Shown here: positions 45,030 through 53,565 of the stretch, one piece after another | How positions within the stretch are numbered: position 1 is the first letter of the stretch | Layout: every line of letters begins with the position of its first letter | Assembly (NCBI GenBank): GCA_963735445.1 | Contig: CAVTLC010000016.1 | Coordinates: forward strand, 13,506-77,505 | DNA from: AP-15 sp963735445 | Lineage (GTDB): Bacteria; Pseudomonadota; Alphaproteobacteria; ATCC43930; CGMCC-115725 | Direction: 5' to 3' | DNA length: 64,000 bases | The notes under the pieces: model-generated | Databases searched by the model: none | What the model saw: the letters and a program-made list of their open reading frames with translations, nothing else | Told to the model about the DNA's origin: nothing | Position numbers and translations under genes: made by a program

Positions 45030-46121
45030 AGCTGGTTATCTTTGGCCTCTCGGTCAGTTCATCCTGGGGGAATGGTCACGCGGTGCTATGGCGGGCGCTG
45101 ATCCGCAGTCTCGCGGCCCAAGGTCACCGGGTCACGTTCTTCGAGCGCGACGTGCCGTACTACGCGGAACACCGCGATCTCACCGAGCTCGACGACGCTT
45201 CGCTGGTTTTGTACGGCGACTGGGCCGAGATCGCCTCCTGTGCCCGGCGGCAACTTGCTGACGCCGACGCCGCGATCGTCACCTCTTATTGCCCCGACGC
45301 GCTGGCCGCTACCGATCTTGATTTTGGATAGCCGGGCCGTGCGCGTCTTTTATGATCTCGACAGCCCGGTCACTTTGGCGCGGCTCAGCGCCGGCGAACA
45401 GGTCGGCTATATCGGCGGCGACGGTCTTGCCGGGTTCGATCTGGTTTTGAGCTATGCCGGGGGCATGGCGCTGACCGCCTTGCGCGAGCGCCTCGGCGCG
45501 GCGCGGGTGGCGCCACTTTATGGCTCGGTCGATCCGGACTGCTATCGCCCGGCGCCGCAACCGGAAGGGCCGCGGGCGGCGCTGTCTTATCTCGGGACCT
45601 ACGCCGAAGATCGGCAATCGCAGCTGCGCCGGCTTTTTCTCGAGCCCGCGAAACGCCTGCCAGATCAGCGGTTCGTCATCGGAGGCGCCCTCTATCCTCC
45701 CGATTTCCCGTGGCGCCCGAATATCTTTTTCGAACGTCACGTCTACCCGCCGCAGCATCCGCGTTTTTACGCGGCGGCGCGCTCGACATTGAACATTACG
45801 CGAGCGGCGATGGCGGCCTGTGGCTGGTGCCCTTCCGGGCGGCTGTTTGAGGCGGCAGCGTGCGCCACCCCGATCCTTAGCGATTGGTGGGAAGGTCTCG
45901 ACGAGTTTTTTATTCCCGGTCAGGAAATTCTCGTCGTCGACTCCGCCGAGGACGTGCTGAACGCCCTCGAATTGAGCGATCGCGAGTTGTCGATGTTCGG
46001 AGCCGCCGCGCGCGAACGCGCATTGGCCCACCATACTGCGGACTGCCGCGCAACCGAACTGGTGCGGCTCCTATCGTCGGTGCACCAGCAGGCATTTGCT
46101 GATCGCTGTCAGGAGGCTTGA
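45026..46121 (+). CDS. CgeB-family glycosyltransferase, paralogue 3, apparent frameshift
   Basis: 364 residues after correcting one extra T near 45319. IFGLSVSSSWGNGHAVLWRALIRSLAAQGHRVTFFERDVPYY in the first frame, then VRVFYDLDSPVTLARLSAGE, FDLVLSYAGGMAL, LSYLGTYAEDRQSQ and SGRLFEAAACATPILSDWWEGLDEFF in the next. The close match to the preceding gene on both sides of the shift supports an intact gene with a sequence error. Followed by the nucleotidyltransferase after three bases. Confidence 0.8.
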
Positions 46122-46124
46122 GCG

Positions 46125-46907
46125 ATGTGGGGGATCATCCCGGCCGCCGGGAACGGGACACGCATTCAGCCTCTCGCCTTTTCCAAGGAATTGCTGCCTG
46201 TGGGCAGCCGGTTCGACGGCGACACCGAGCGGCCGCGCGCGGTCAGCGAATATTTGGTGGAGCGGATGCTTTGTGCTGGCGCCGACCGCATCTGCTTTGT
46301 CATCTCGCCGTGGAAGTCCGACATTCTGCAATACTTTGGCGCGCGCGTTGACGGTGCCGCGATCGCCTATGTCGTCCAGCCGGAGGCGCTCGGTCTGTGC
46401 GACGCAATCTTTCGCGCATTGCCGCTGATCCGGCCGGACGAGTCCGTGTTGGTCGGCTTGCCGGATACCATCTGGCTGCCGGAAGACGCTCTATCCGCGT
46501 TACCAGACGATAAACTGGCCTTTTTGACTTTTCCGGTCGCGCGGCCGGAATTCTTTGACGCGGTTGCGACCGACCAGGACGGTCGGGTCCGGGAAATTCA
46601 AGTCAAGTCACCGGGCGCTTCGACGCGGTGGATTTGGGGCGCGTTCCGGCTTCCCGGTGCGGTTTTACACGCGCTATATCGGCTTTGGGAAATGCGCGAG
46701 CGCCGCGACGAATATATCGGGACTTTGGTCAACGCCTATCTCGCACAAGGGGGCGAAGCAGTGGCAGTGGGCGCCGGCACAGACTATGTCGACGTCGGCA
46801 CATTGGGCGGCTATCGTCAAGCGATGCGGCTGCTGACCAGTAAGCGGGCGCACGCCGGAACAATCCTCGATGTCGGGAATGCAATGCGCCGGGAGCGACG
46901 GTTATGA
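46125..46907 (+). CDS. Sugar-1-phosphate nucleotidyltransferase
   Basis: 260-residue nucleotidyltransferase of the RmlA/GalU fold that makes an NDP-sugar donor. WGIIPAAGNGTRIQPLAFSKELLPVG holds the GxGTRxxPxxxxxxKxLxPV signature with catalytic Arg and Lys; ESVLVGLPDTIW carries the metal-binding Asp; TDYVDVGTLGGYRQAM is the C-terminal sugar-site motif. Nucleotide preference cannot be read, although the GNGTRIQP type is often thymidylyl/uridylyl. GGAGG precedes the start; ATGA overlap with the methyltransferase. Confidence 0.87.
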   Translation: MWGIIPAAGNGTRIQPLAFSKELLPVGSRFDGDTERPRAVSEYLVERMLCAGADRICFVISPWKSDILQYFGARVDGAAIAYVVQPEALGLCDAIFRALPLIRPDESVLVGLPDTIWLPEDALSALPDDKLAFLTFPVARPEFFDAVATDQDGRVREIQVKSPGASTRWIWGAFRLPGAVLHALYRLWEMRERRDEYIGTLVNAYLAQGGEAVAVGAGTDYVDVGTLGGYRQAMRLLTSKRAHAGTILDVGNAMRRERRL

Positions 46908-47680
46908 CCGAACGCGACCTCGACGAGATCAGGCGTCAGGCGACGGCATTAGGGCCGTGGTTCCACAACATCGATTTGGGCGGGGTCGCGACGGCGCCCG
47001 AGCATTTTCTCGGCGATTACCCGGCGGTGAAATGGCGGCGCTTCGCGCACGCGCTGCCGGCTGACCTCAGTGGCCGCACAGTGCTCGATATTGGCTGCAA
47101 TGGCGGGTTCTACTCGATCGAAATGAAACGGCGCGGCGCGGCGCGCGTCGTCGCCATTGATTTCGACGAGGATTATTTGCGCCAGGCGCGCTTTGCCGCG
47201 CAAATCCTTGGGGTCACCATCGAGTTCAAATGCCTCTCGGTCTACGACGTCGCGGCTTTGGGAGAGCGTTTCGACCTCGTCCTGTTCCTTGGCGTTCTCT
47301 ACCATTTGCGCCATCCGTTGCTGGCGCTGGATTTGATCCGCGAGCATGTCGTCCGAGACCTGTTCGTCTGTCAGTCGATGCAGCGCGGTGATCCGTCAGT
47401 GGAACAACTGGCGGAAGACTATCCGTTCGAAGAGAAAGCGATTTTCGAACGTCCGGGTTTTCCACGCCTTGCCTTTGTCGAGCACTGCTATGCCGGCGAC
47501 AACACCAACTGGTGGATTCCCAATCGCGCCTGCACTGCGGCGATGCTGCGCAGCGCCGGTTTCGTGATCGCCGGCAACCCCGAGGAGGAGGTGTTTGTCT
47601 GCCGCCCGGGACCAGCCAATTCAGGCTATGCTGTGTACCCGGCGCGCAAATCGCGGCAGCACAATGGAGCAGCGGCATGA
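46904..47680 (+). CDS. SAM-dependent methyltransferase (CmoB-like fold)
   Basis: 258 residues. LGPWFHNIDLGGVAT and WRRFAHALPADLSGRTVLDIGCNGGFYSIEMKRRGAARVVAIDFDEDYLRQARFAAQ contain motif I (DIGCNGGFYS), with VLFLGVLYHLRHPLLALDLI later, the pattern seen in CmoB and in glycan-cluster methyltransferases. It probably methylates the glycan rather than tRNA, given the context. Overlaps both neighbours by four bases. Confidence 0.83.
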   Translation: MTERDLDEIRRQATALGPWFHNIDLGGVATAPEHFLGDYPAVKWRRFAHALPADLSGRTVLDIGCNGGFYSIEMKRRGAARVVAIDFDEDYLRQARFAAQILGVTIEFKCLSVYDVAALGERFDLVLFLGVLYHLRHPLLALDLIREHVVRDLFVCQSMQRGDPSVEQLAEDYPFEEKAIFERPGFPRLAFVEHCYAGDNTNWWIPNRACTAAMLRSAGFVIAGNPEEEVFVCRPGPANSGYAVYPARKSRQHNGAAA

Positions 47681-48615
47681 TCGAAGCCGTGATGCTGTGG
47701 AACGAGCCCAATAATAAATCGCATTGGGATTTGGAGCTCGATCCCGATTGGTCGAAATTTTCGCGCATGATGCGACTGACCGGGGACGCAATCGCCGGTG
47801 CGGCGCCGGGTTTGGCTCGAGTACTGGGCGGCATTTCGCCGATCGACCCGGCCTTTATCCGCAATCTCGCCGGGCAAGGCGTTCTCGAACGGCTCGATGT
47901 CGTGGCAGTGCACGGCTTTCCGCTTGACTGGAATTTGTGGCCGATTGACGACTGGCCGGCCAAGCTATGCGAAATCAGCGAAGTGACCGACCTGCCGATT
48001 TGGGTCTCCGAATGCGGCGCCTCGAGCTTTGGCGCCGAAGAGGTGCAGGAATTCGGATTGCGGCGCACTGCGGAGTTGCTGATCGGCCGGGCATCGCGAA
48101 TTCATTGGTACAGTCTGTTCGATCTGCCCCAGGCATGGCCGGCGACGACCCGTCACAAAGAAGCGGAGGGCTCGTCCTACTACCGCCATTTCTACATGGG
48201 GCTGTTGCGCGAGGACGGCACGCCAAAGCGCGCCGCCGCACATTTCGCCGATTTCGCACCTGAACTCGGCATCTGCCAATGGTTTCATTTTGAGGACCAT
48301 CGGCTCGATCTGGCGGTGGATTGGCTCAAGCGGCTCGGTGTTCGTTACCTGCGCACCGGGCTCAGCTGGGCCGATAGCTTGCGCCCGAATGCCGAGGCTT
48401 GGTTTGACCGCCAGATGCGCGCGCTGGAGCCGTTCGACGTCACACTGACATTCTGCTTTACGCCGGAGGAGCGCGGGCTCGCACCGCATCACACCAGCCC
48501 GCCGCAGGTGGACGAGGAATTCGCGGAATTCTGCGTGCGGATGATCCGGCGTTACTATCAGGCGGGCGCCGGTTACGGGCCAAACCCGGCTGTGACGGCG
48601 GCGTCGCCGGGGTGA
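47677..48615 (+). CDS. Clan GH-A-like glycosidase, cytosolic
   Basis: 312 residues without a signal peptide. MLWNEPNNKSHW has the Asn-Glu acid/base dyad of clan A glycoside hydrolases (GH39/GH5-like), WVSECGASSFG the second carboxylate, and IHWYSLFDLP and VRYLRTGLSWAD further barrel features. A second, partial barrel-like segment (ELGICQWFHFEDHRLDLAVDWLKRLGVRYLRTGL) suggests an unusual fold order. A glycosidase inside a biosynthetic operon may act as transglycosidase or editing enzyme; inference. Starts and ends in 4-base overlaps. Confidence 0.72.
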   Translation: MIEAVMLWNEPNNKSHWDLELDPDWSKFSRMMRLTGDAIAGAAPGLARVLGGISPIDPAFIRNLAGQGVLERLDVVAVHGFPLDWNLWPIDDWPAKLCEISEVTDLPIWVSECGASSFGAEEVQEFGLRRTAELLIGRASRIHWYSLFDLPQAWPATTRHKEAEGSSYYRHFYMGLLREDGTPKRAAAHFADFAPELGICQWFHFEDHRLDLAVDWLKRLGVRYLRTGLSWADSLRPNAEAWFDRQMRALEPFDVTLTFCFTPEERGLAPHHTSPPQVDEEFAEFCVRMIRRYYQAGAGYGPNPAVTAASPG

Positions 48616-49445
48616 TCGCGGTCAGGCCGGGTGCGCGGGCCGAACAGGCTCGCGAGCTGCTGACGCAATTGGCCGGTAGCGGACCGATCGTCTCTCGGCT
48701 GATGATCGTCGTCGCCCATCCCGATGACGAGACCCTCGCTCTCGGCGGGCAAATCTCGCGGCTGCGCGACGCGTTACTGGTGCACCTGACCGACGGCGCG
48801 CCGCGAGACGGCGAGGATGCCCGGCATCACGGTTTCACCGCGCCGGCCGACTATGCTGCGGCAAGGCGGAAAGAGCTCGCAGCAGCATTGATTGCGGGCG
48901 AGGCCGCCGGGGTGCGGTCGGCGGCGCTCGATATCCCGGACAAGGAAGCTTATCGCGATCTCGCCGGACTAGCCCGGCGACTCCTCGAATTGCTAAAGCG
49001 CGAATGCCCGCTCGCGGTGCTGACCCATGCCTATGAAGGCGGACACCCCGACCATGACGCCGCCGCTTTCGCGGTCTATGCCGCGTGCCGATGCCTGGAC
49101 GCCGGGGATCGACCGGCAATCATCGAGATGCCGTTCTATCACGCCTGCGACGACCGGATGGTCTGCGGCCGATTTCTGCCGGGTCAAGGCGAAGAACTAA
49201 TTATCCCGCTTGCCGAAGGCGACCTGCAGCGAAAGCAACGGATGGTCGATTGCTTCACGACCCAGCGCGAGATGCTGCTGCAATTCCCGCTCAGTCCCGA
49301 GCGCTTCCGGCTGGCGCCGGCATACGATTTCCGCCAGCCGCCGCATCCCGGTCCGTTGCTCTACGAAATGTTCGGCTGGGGCATTAGCGGGACCGAGTGG
49401 CGGAACCGGGCGGCTGAGGCGCTCGACGCGCTGGGCCTAGCCTGA
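48612..49445 (+). CDS. LmbE/PIG-L family N-deacetylase
   Basis: 277-residue zinc deacetylase. VVAHPDDETLALGG has the AHPDDE motif (zinc ligands and base), and HAYEGGHPDHDAAAF the HPDH motif. The family removes the acetyl group of GlcNAc joined to inositol (MshB in mycothiol, PIG-L in GPI anchors), of GlcNAc2 (BshB) or related amides. With an inositol-phosphate synthase in the same cluster, a GlcNAc-inositol type substrate is an attractive inference. GTG start overlaps the glycosidase stop. Confidence 0.87.
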   Translation: MIAVRPGARAEQARELLTQLAGSGPIVSRLMIVVAHPDDETLALGGQISRLRDALLVHLTDGAPRDGEDARHHGFTAPADYAAARRKELAAALIAGEAAGVRSAALDIPDKEAYRDLAGLARRLLELLKRECPLAVLTHAYEGGHPDHDAAAFAVYAACRCLDAGDRPAIIEMPFYHACDDRMVCGRFLPGQGEELIIPLAEGDLQRKQRMVDCFTTQREMLLQFPLSPERFRLAPAYDFRQPPHPGPLLYEMFGWGISGTEWRNRAAEALDALGLA

Positions 49446-49451
49446 CCGGCG

Positions 49452-50501
49452 ATGCCGCCGCTGACCGTGCTCAGCATCGGCTATCCCTTCGCCGCGGTCG
49501 GGCCGGATGCGGTCGGCGGCGCCGAGCAGGTGCTGTCGGCGCTCGATCATGCGCTGGTCGAAGCCGGTCACAATTCGATCGTGGTCAGCAATTCGGGCTC
49601 GCAGGTGGCGGGAACATTGATCCCGACCGGGCCCGTCCCCGCCGACATCACCGATCAGGAGCGCGCCCGGTCATGCGAACGCCATCGCTGCGCCATCGCG
49701 CAAGCCTTGGCGGAATTTCCTGTCGATCTCGTGCACTGCCACGCCGTCAATTTCGCCGAGCATCTGCCCGAAATCGACACCCCGACCTTGGTCACGCTTC
49801 ATTTGCCGCGCGACTTCTATCCTCCGGGCAGCTTTGATCGGGAGCGTCCGCGGACCTGGTACAACTGCGTTTCGGCAAGCCAGCGGCGCAGCTTTCCGCC
49901 TTTGCCAGGGATGCTGCCGGAGGTCGAAAACGGCGTCCCGGTCGATCGCCTGCAAGCTCGCCACGCGCGCCGCAATTTCGCGCTGTGCCTCGGCCGCATC
50001 TGCCCTGAAAAGGGGTTTGAGCACGCCCTCGACGCCGCGCGCCTTGCCGACCTGCCTTTGCTGATCGGCGGCGAGTTGTTTCCCTATGAGTGGCACCGCC
50101 AGTATTTTGCGACTGAGATCAAACCGCGTCTGGGCCGCAAAGCACGTTTTCTCGGCCCGGTTGGCTGGGCGCGTAAGCGCCGCTTGCTGAATGCGGCATA
50201 TTGCTTATTGGCGCCGAGCCTTGCGCCGGAAACAAGCTCATTGGTCGCAATGGAAGCCATCGCCTGCGGGACCCCGGTCATCGCGTTTCCGGCCGGCGCG
50301 CTTGCCGAGATTGTCGAACCGGGGGTGACCGGATTTCTGGTCGAAGATGCCGCCCAGATGGCGGAAGCAATTCGGGCCATCGACAATATCGATCGCGAGC
50401 ACTGCCGCGATGTGGCGCGCCGGCGTTTTGCGCTCGACCGAATGATTTCGAGCTATTTCGCGCTGTACCGGCGGCTCGCTTTCACCGGGCAATCGGTTTG
50501 A
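49452..50501 (+). CDS. Glycosyltransferase family 4
   Basis: 349 residues, intact. SIGYPFAAVGPDAVGGAEQVLSALDHALVEAGH, VDLVHCHAVNFAEHL, TLHLPRDFY, ENGVPVDRL, FALCLGRICPEKGFEHALDAARLADLPLLIGGEL and ETSSLVAMEAIACGTPVIAFPAGALAEIV, with the EX7E-like donor site (E-TSSLVAM-E). Possibly the transferase that acts on inositol phosphate or the growing glycan. Six bases after the deacetylase; stop overlaps the TTG start of the acyltransferase. Confidence 0.85.
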   Translation: MPPLTVLSIGYPFAAVGPDAVGGAEQVLSALDHALVEAGHNSIVVSNSGSQVAGTLIPTGPVPADITDQERARSCERHRCAIAQALAEFPVDLVHCHAVNFAEHLPEIDTPTLVTLHLPRDFYPPGSFDRERPRTWYNCVSASQRRSFPPLPGMLPEVENGVPVDRLQARHARRNFALCLGRICPEKGFEHALDAARLADLPLLIGGELFPYEWHRQYFATEIKPRLGRKARFLGPVGWARKRRLLNAAYCLLAPSLAPETSSLVAMEAIACGTPVIAFPAGALAEIVEPGVTGFLVEDAAQMAEAIRAIDNIDREHCRDVARRRFALDRMISSYFALYRRLAFTGQSV

Positions 50502-51491
50502 TCGAGATCGCGACAATCACCAACGAGGCAGGGCTCGCCCGACTGCGTCCCGAATGGGAAGAGCTGTGGCGGCGAGACCCGGCGGCGACGCCGTTCCAGT
50601 CGCCGGCTTGGCTTCTCGCATGGTGGCGATTTTTCGGTACGCCCGAGCCGCGTATCCTGACCGCGCGCGCCGGTGACCAACTTGTCGGCCTGTTGCCGCT
50701 GTACGTATTAAGGGAAAACGGACGCCGCAAGCTATTGCCGATTGGCATCGGGCTATCGGACTACATCGAGGCATTGCGTAGCCCGGATATTCCTGAAATC
50801 GGTCACATGTTGATGGCTGAGATCGCCGCAATGCTCGAATGGGACGAGTGCTGGCTGCCCGATTTGATGCCGGAAGGCGCGCTCGCCAGCGGCGGTCGCG
50901 GAATGCGGGTTCGCCGAAATTGCCATGCCGGCCCCGCCCTGCCCGGTCCTGGCGTTGCCCTCCGACCAATCGAAGCTCCACGAGAGCGTGCCGCGCAAGA
51001 CGCTGCGCGATCTGCGGCAAGCGCAAACGCGCGCTGCAGCATCCGGCGCGATCACGATCGAGGCGATTTCCGATGGAACGCTCGACACGGCAATGGATGA
51101 GTTATTCCGCCTGCACCAACAGCGCTGGCGTAGTCGCGGCGAATGCGGCGTTTGCAGTGATCCTCGGGTGCAAGACTTTCACCGCGCCGCGGCGAGCGCT
51201 CTGCTCAACGCCGGAATGCTGCGGCTCTATCGACTGTCGCTCGACGATGCAGTGCTCGCGGTCTATTACGGCTTTGCCGCCAAGGGTCGGAGCTATGCCT
51301 ATCTCGGCGGCTTTGATCCGTTGCAGCCGCGCCTCAGCCCGGGCATGCAGGTCATCGCCCATGCCATCGAACAGGCGATAGCCGAGGGCGTGACGAGTTT
51401 CGACTTCTTGCGCGGCGAGGAGAGCTACAAATACGCTTGGGGTGCGGTCGACCGACCGAAGATTTCTCGGCGTTTGAGCCGTCGATGCTGA
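50498..51491 (+). CDS. GNAT acyltransferase (CelD/BcsL-like), apparent frameshift
   Basis: 330 residues after correcting one extra base near 50885. N-terminal LARLRPEWEELWRRDPAATPFQSPAWLLAWWRFFG and C-terminal LDTAMDELFRLHQQRWRSRGECGV, YYGFAAKGRSYAYLGGFDP, GVTSFDFLRGEESYKYAWGA match the CelD/cellulose-biosynthesis-type acetyltransferase family (Acetyltransf_6). It probably acylates an amino or hydroxy group of the product, for instance the amine freed by the LmbE deacetylase. TTG start at 50498 lies in the stop of the preceding gene. Confidence 0.78.
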
Positions 51492-52396
51492 ATTTATTGA
51501 CCGAAGCCGAAACGGCGGCCTGTCCGCCGGCAGCCCATGCGGCACTGGCCCAATATCTCGCAGGCGAAATTTCCGCCGAAATCGCGCTGATGCATCTGCT
51601 ATTGGCCGCGGGCGCTCTGGAGCCGCTGCGAGAATGCCTCGAACGGCTGCGGGCCACTGGGCGGGAGCCACTCGTCCGGCTGGCGCAGCTCGCCATCGAG
51701 CACGGCAATGGTCTGCAGTATGCCGCCCGCCTGGTCGAAGCCGGACTGACTGAGGCCCGTGGCGATGATCGCCTCGCCGCCATCAGGGAACAATACGATC
51801 GCGCCGTAGCCACCGCGCCGGAGGCGGCGGTAGCGCTCTATTCGCTTGGCGACCCGGCGATCCTCGACCGCGCTACTGCGGAACTCGCGGCATTGCTCGA
51901 AGATTGGGGGCTACTCGGAGCGGATCGGGAGGCGCTCGATATCGGTTGCGGCATTGGCCGAATTGAACGCGCGCTGGCGTCCCGCTTGCGGCACATAACC
52001 GGGATCGATCTCTCTCCGGCTATGGTCGCCGAGGCGAAGCGCCGCTGCGTCGGAATTGCCAACGTGACTTTTGACATTACTGGCGGCCGCGGCCTCGCCC
52101 AATTCGCTGACCAGCGTTTTGATCTGATCCTGGCGATCGACAGTTTCCCCTGCATTGTTGCAGCATCGCCCGAGATTGCCCGCCAGCACATCCATGACGC
52201 GGCCCGCCTATTACGGCCGGGCGGAAGCTTCGCAATTTTCAATTACTCGTATCGCGGCGATATTGCCGCCGACCGCGCCGATATCGCTACCTACGCTAAA
52301 GCCGCGGGCCTCGTCGTGCTGCGTAACGGAACGCGAGACCTCGCACTGTGGGACGGCACGAGTTTTCTGCTCAAAGCGGCGCCTAGCCGCGGATAA
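51485..52396 (+). CDS. SAM-dependent methyltransferase with N-terminal helical extension
   Basis: 303 residues. Residues ~140-240 form a class I methyltransferase: REALDIGCGIGRIERALASRLRHITGIDLSPAMVAEAKRRC (motif I DIGCGIG), FDLILAIDSFPCI, LLRPGGSFAIFNYSY. The first 130 residues are alpha-helical and Ala/Leu/Glu-rich with no family I recognise, perhaps substrate-binding. ATG overlaps the acyltransferase stop; the end overlaps the convergent inositol-phosphate synthase by 14 bases. Presumed glycan or lipid O/N-methyltransferase. Confidence 0.82.
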   Translation: MLNLLTEAETAACPPAAHAALAQYLAGEISAEIALMHLLLAAGALEPLRECLERLRATGREPLVRLAQLAIEHGNGLQYAARLVEAGLTEARGDDRLAAIREQYDRAVATAPEAAVALYSLGDPAILDRATAELAALLEDWGLLGADREALDIGCGIGRIERALASRLRHITGIDLSPAMVAEAKRRCVGIANVTFDITGGRGLAQFADQRFDLILAIDSFPCIVAASPEIARQHIHDAARLLRPGGSFAIFNYSYRGDIAADRADIATYAKAAGLVVLRNGTRDLALWDGTSFLLKAAPSRG

Positions 52397-53450
52397 AGGC
52401 TTCGGTCCGGGCGCGCGCCTCGTAATCGGTATATTGCTCAGGCGGGCTCTTCATAAAATAGCTGGCCGGTCCCAATAAAGCGCCGCCGATGCCGCGGTCG
52501 AGTGCGAGCTTGGCGCAGCGGATTGCATCGATGACAACCCCGGCCGAGTTCGGCAAGTCCCAGACTTCGAGCTTGAGCTCACAATTCAGCGGCAGATTGC
52601 CAAAGGTCGTGCCCTCAATACGGATGTAGCACCATTTGCGGTCGCTAAGCCACGGCACGTAATCACTGGGCCCGACATGAGCGTCCTCGTCGGATAGTTT
52701 ATCGTCGAGTTGGCTGACGACGGCGTCGGTCTTGGAGCGTTTTTTCGACTGCAGGCGGTCGCGCTCGAGCATGTTCTGGAAATCGCTGTTGCCGCCGAAA
52801 TTGAGCTGATAGGTGCGGTCGACGCGAACCCCGCGCTCACGGAACAAATTGGCGAGCACGCGATGAACGATGGTGGCGCCGACCTGGCTCTTGATGTCGT
52901 CGCCGATCAGCGGCACCCCCCGCTCCTCGAACCGCTGACGCCATCGCGGATCCTTGGCAATAAACACCGGGATGCAGTTGACGTAGCCGCAGCCGGCGCG
53001 CAACGCCTGCTCTGCATACCAGCGCGCCGCCACTTCCGAACCCACCGGGAGATATGAGACGACGATCTCGGCACCTGTCCGGCGCAATGTATCGGCAACA
53101 TCGTCAACCGGCTCTGGCAACTCGATCACGACTTCGCGCAGATACTGCCCAATCCCGTCATGAGTCGGGCCGCGCCGGACTTCTATCCCCGTTGCGCAGA
53201 CTTTTGCGAAGCGTTCGGTGTTGTTGGGCGGCGCTGCGATCGCCTCGGATAAATCCCGGCCGACTTTGCCCTGTGCCACGTCAAAGGCGGCGACGAATTC
53301 GATGTCGCCGACATGGTAGCCCCCGAGATCGAGGTGCATGATTCCGGGGATCGGTTGCTCACCGACGGCATCGCGGTAATATTCGACGCCCTGCACCAGG
53401 GAGGAGGCGCAATTCCCGACCCCGATCAGCGCAACCCTAATTTTCGCCAA
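52383..53450 (-). CDS. Myo-inositol-1-phosphate synthase
   Basis: Converts glucose 6-phosphate to inositol 3-phosphate with NAD+. 355 residues, the compact bacterial/archaeal form. VALIGVGNCASSLVQGVEYYR (NAD-binding), LDLGGYHVGDIEFVAAFDV, NCIPVFIAKD, LIGDDIKSQVGATIVHRVL (catalytic Lys), LNFGGNSDFQNM, KTDAVVSQL, GPSDYVPWLSDRKWCYIRIEG. Bacterial Ino1 is best known from actinobacteria (phosphatidylinositol, mycothiol). TTG at 53450 with GGAGG six bases upstream is the likely start; a GTG further upstream is possible. Convergent with the cluster, so it needs its own promoter. Confidence 0.93.
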   Translation of the reverse strand: MAKIRVALIGVGNCASSLVQGVEYYRDAVGEQPIPGIMHLDLGGYHVGDIEFVAAFDVAQGKVGRDLSEAIAAPPNNTERFAKVCATGIEVRRGPTHDGIGQYLREVVIELPEPVDDVADTLRRTGAEIVVSYLPVGSEVAARWYAEQALRAGCGYVNCIPVFIAKDPRWRQRFEERGVPLIGDDIKSQVGATIVHRVLANLFRERGVRVDRTYQLNFGGNSDFQNMLERDRLQSKKRSKTDAVVSQLDDKLSDEDAHVGPSDYVPWLSDRKWCYIRIEGTTFGNLPLNCELKLEVWDLPNSAGVVIDAIRCAKLALDRGIGGALLGPASYFMKSPPEQYTDYEARARTEAFIRG

Positions 53451-53565
53451 AAGCAGCCTCCGCGACACTCCCGGTCCAACCCGGTACAAACACCGAGAAA
53501 GCCGAAAAGTTCAGTATCGCCGCGGCTCTTCGCGCAAAAGACTTCGGACTGGGCTCCAGCGCCTG

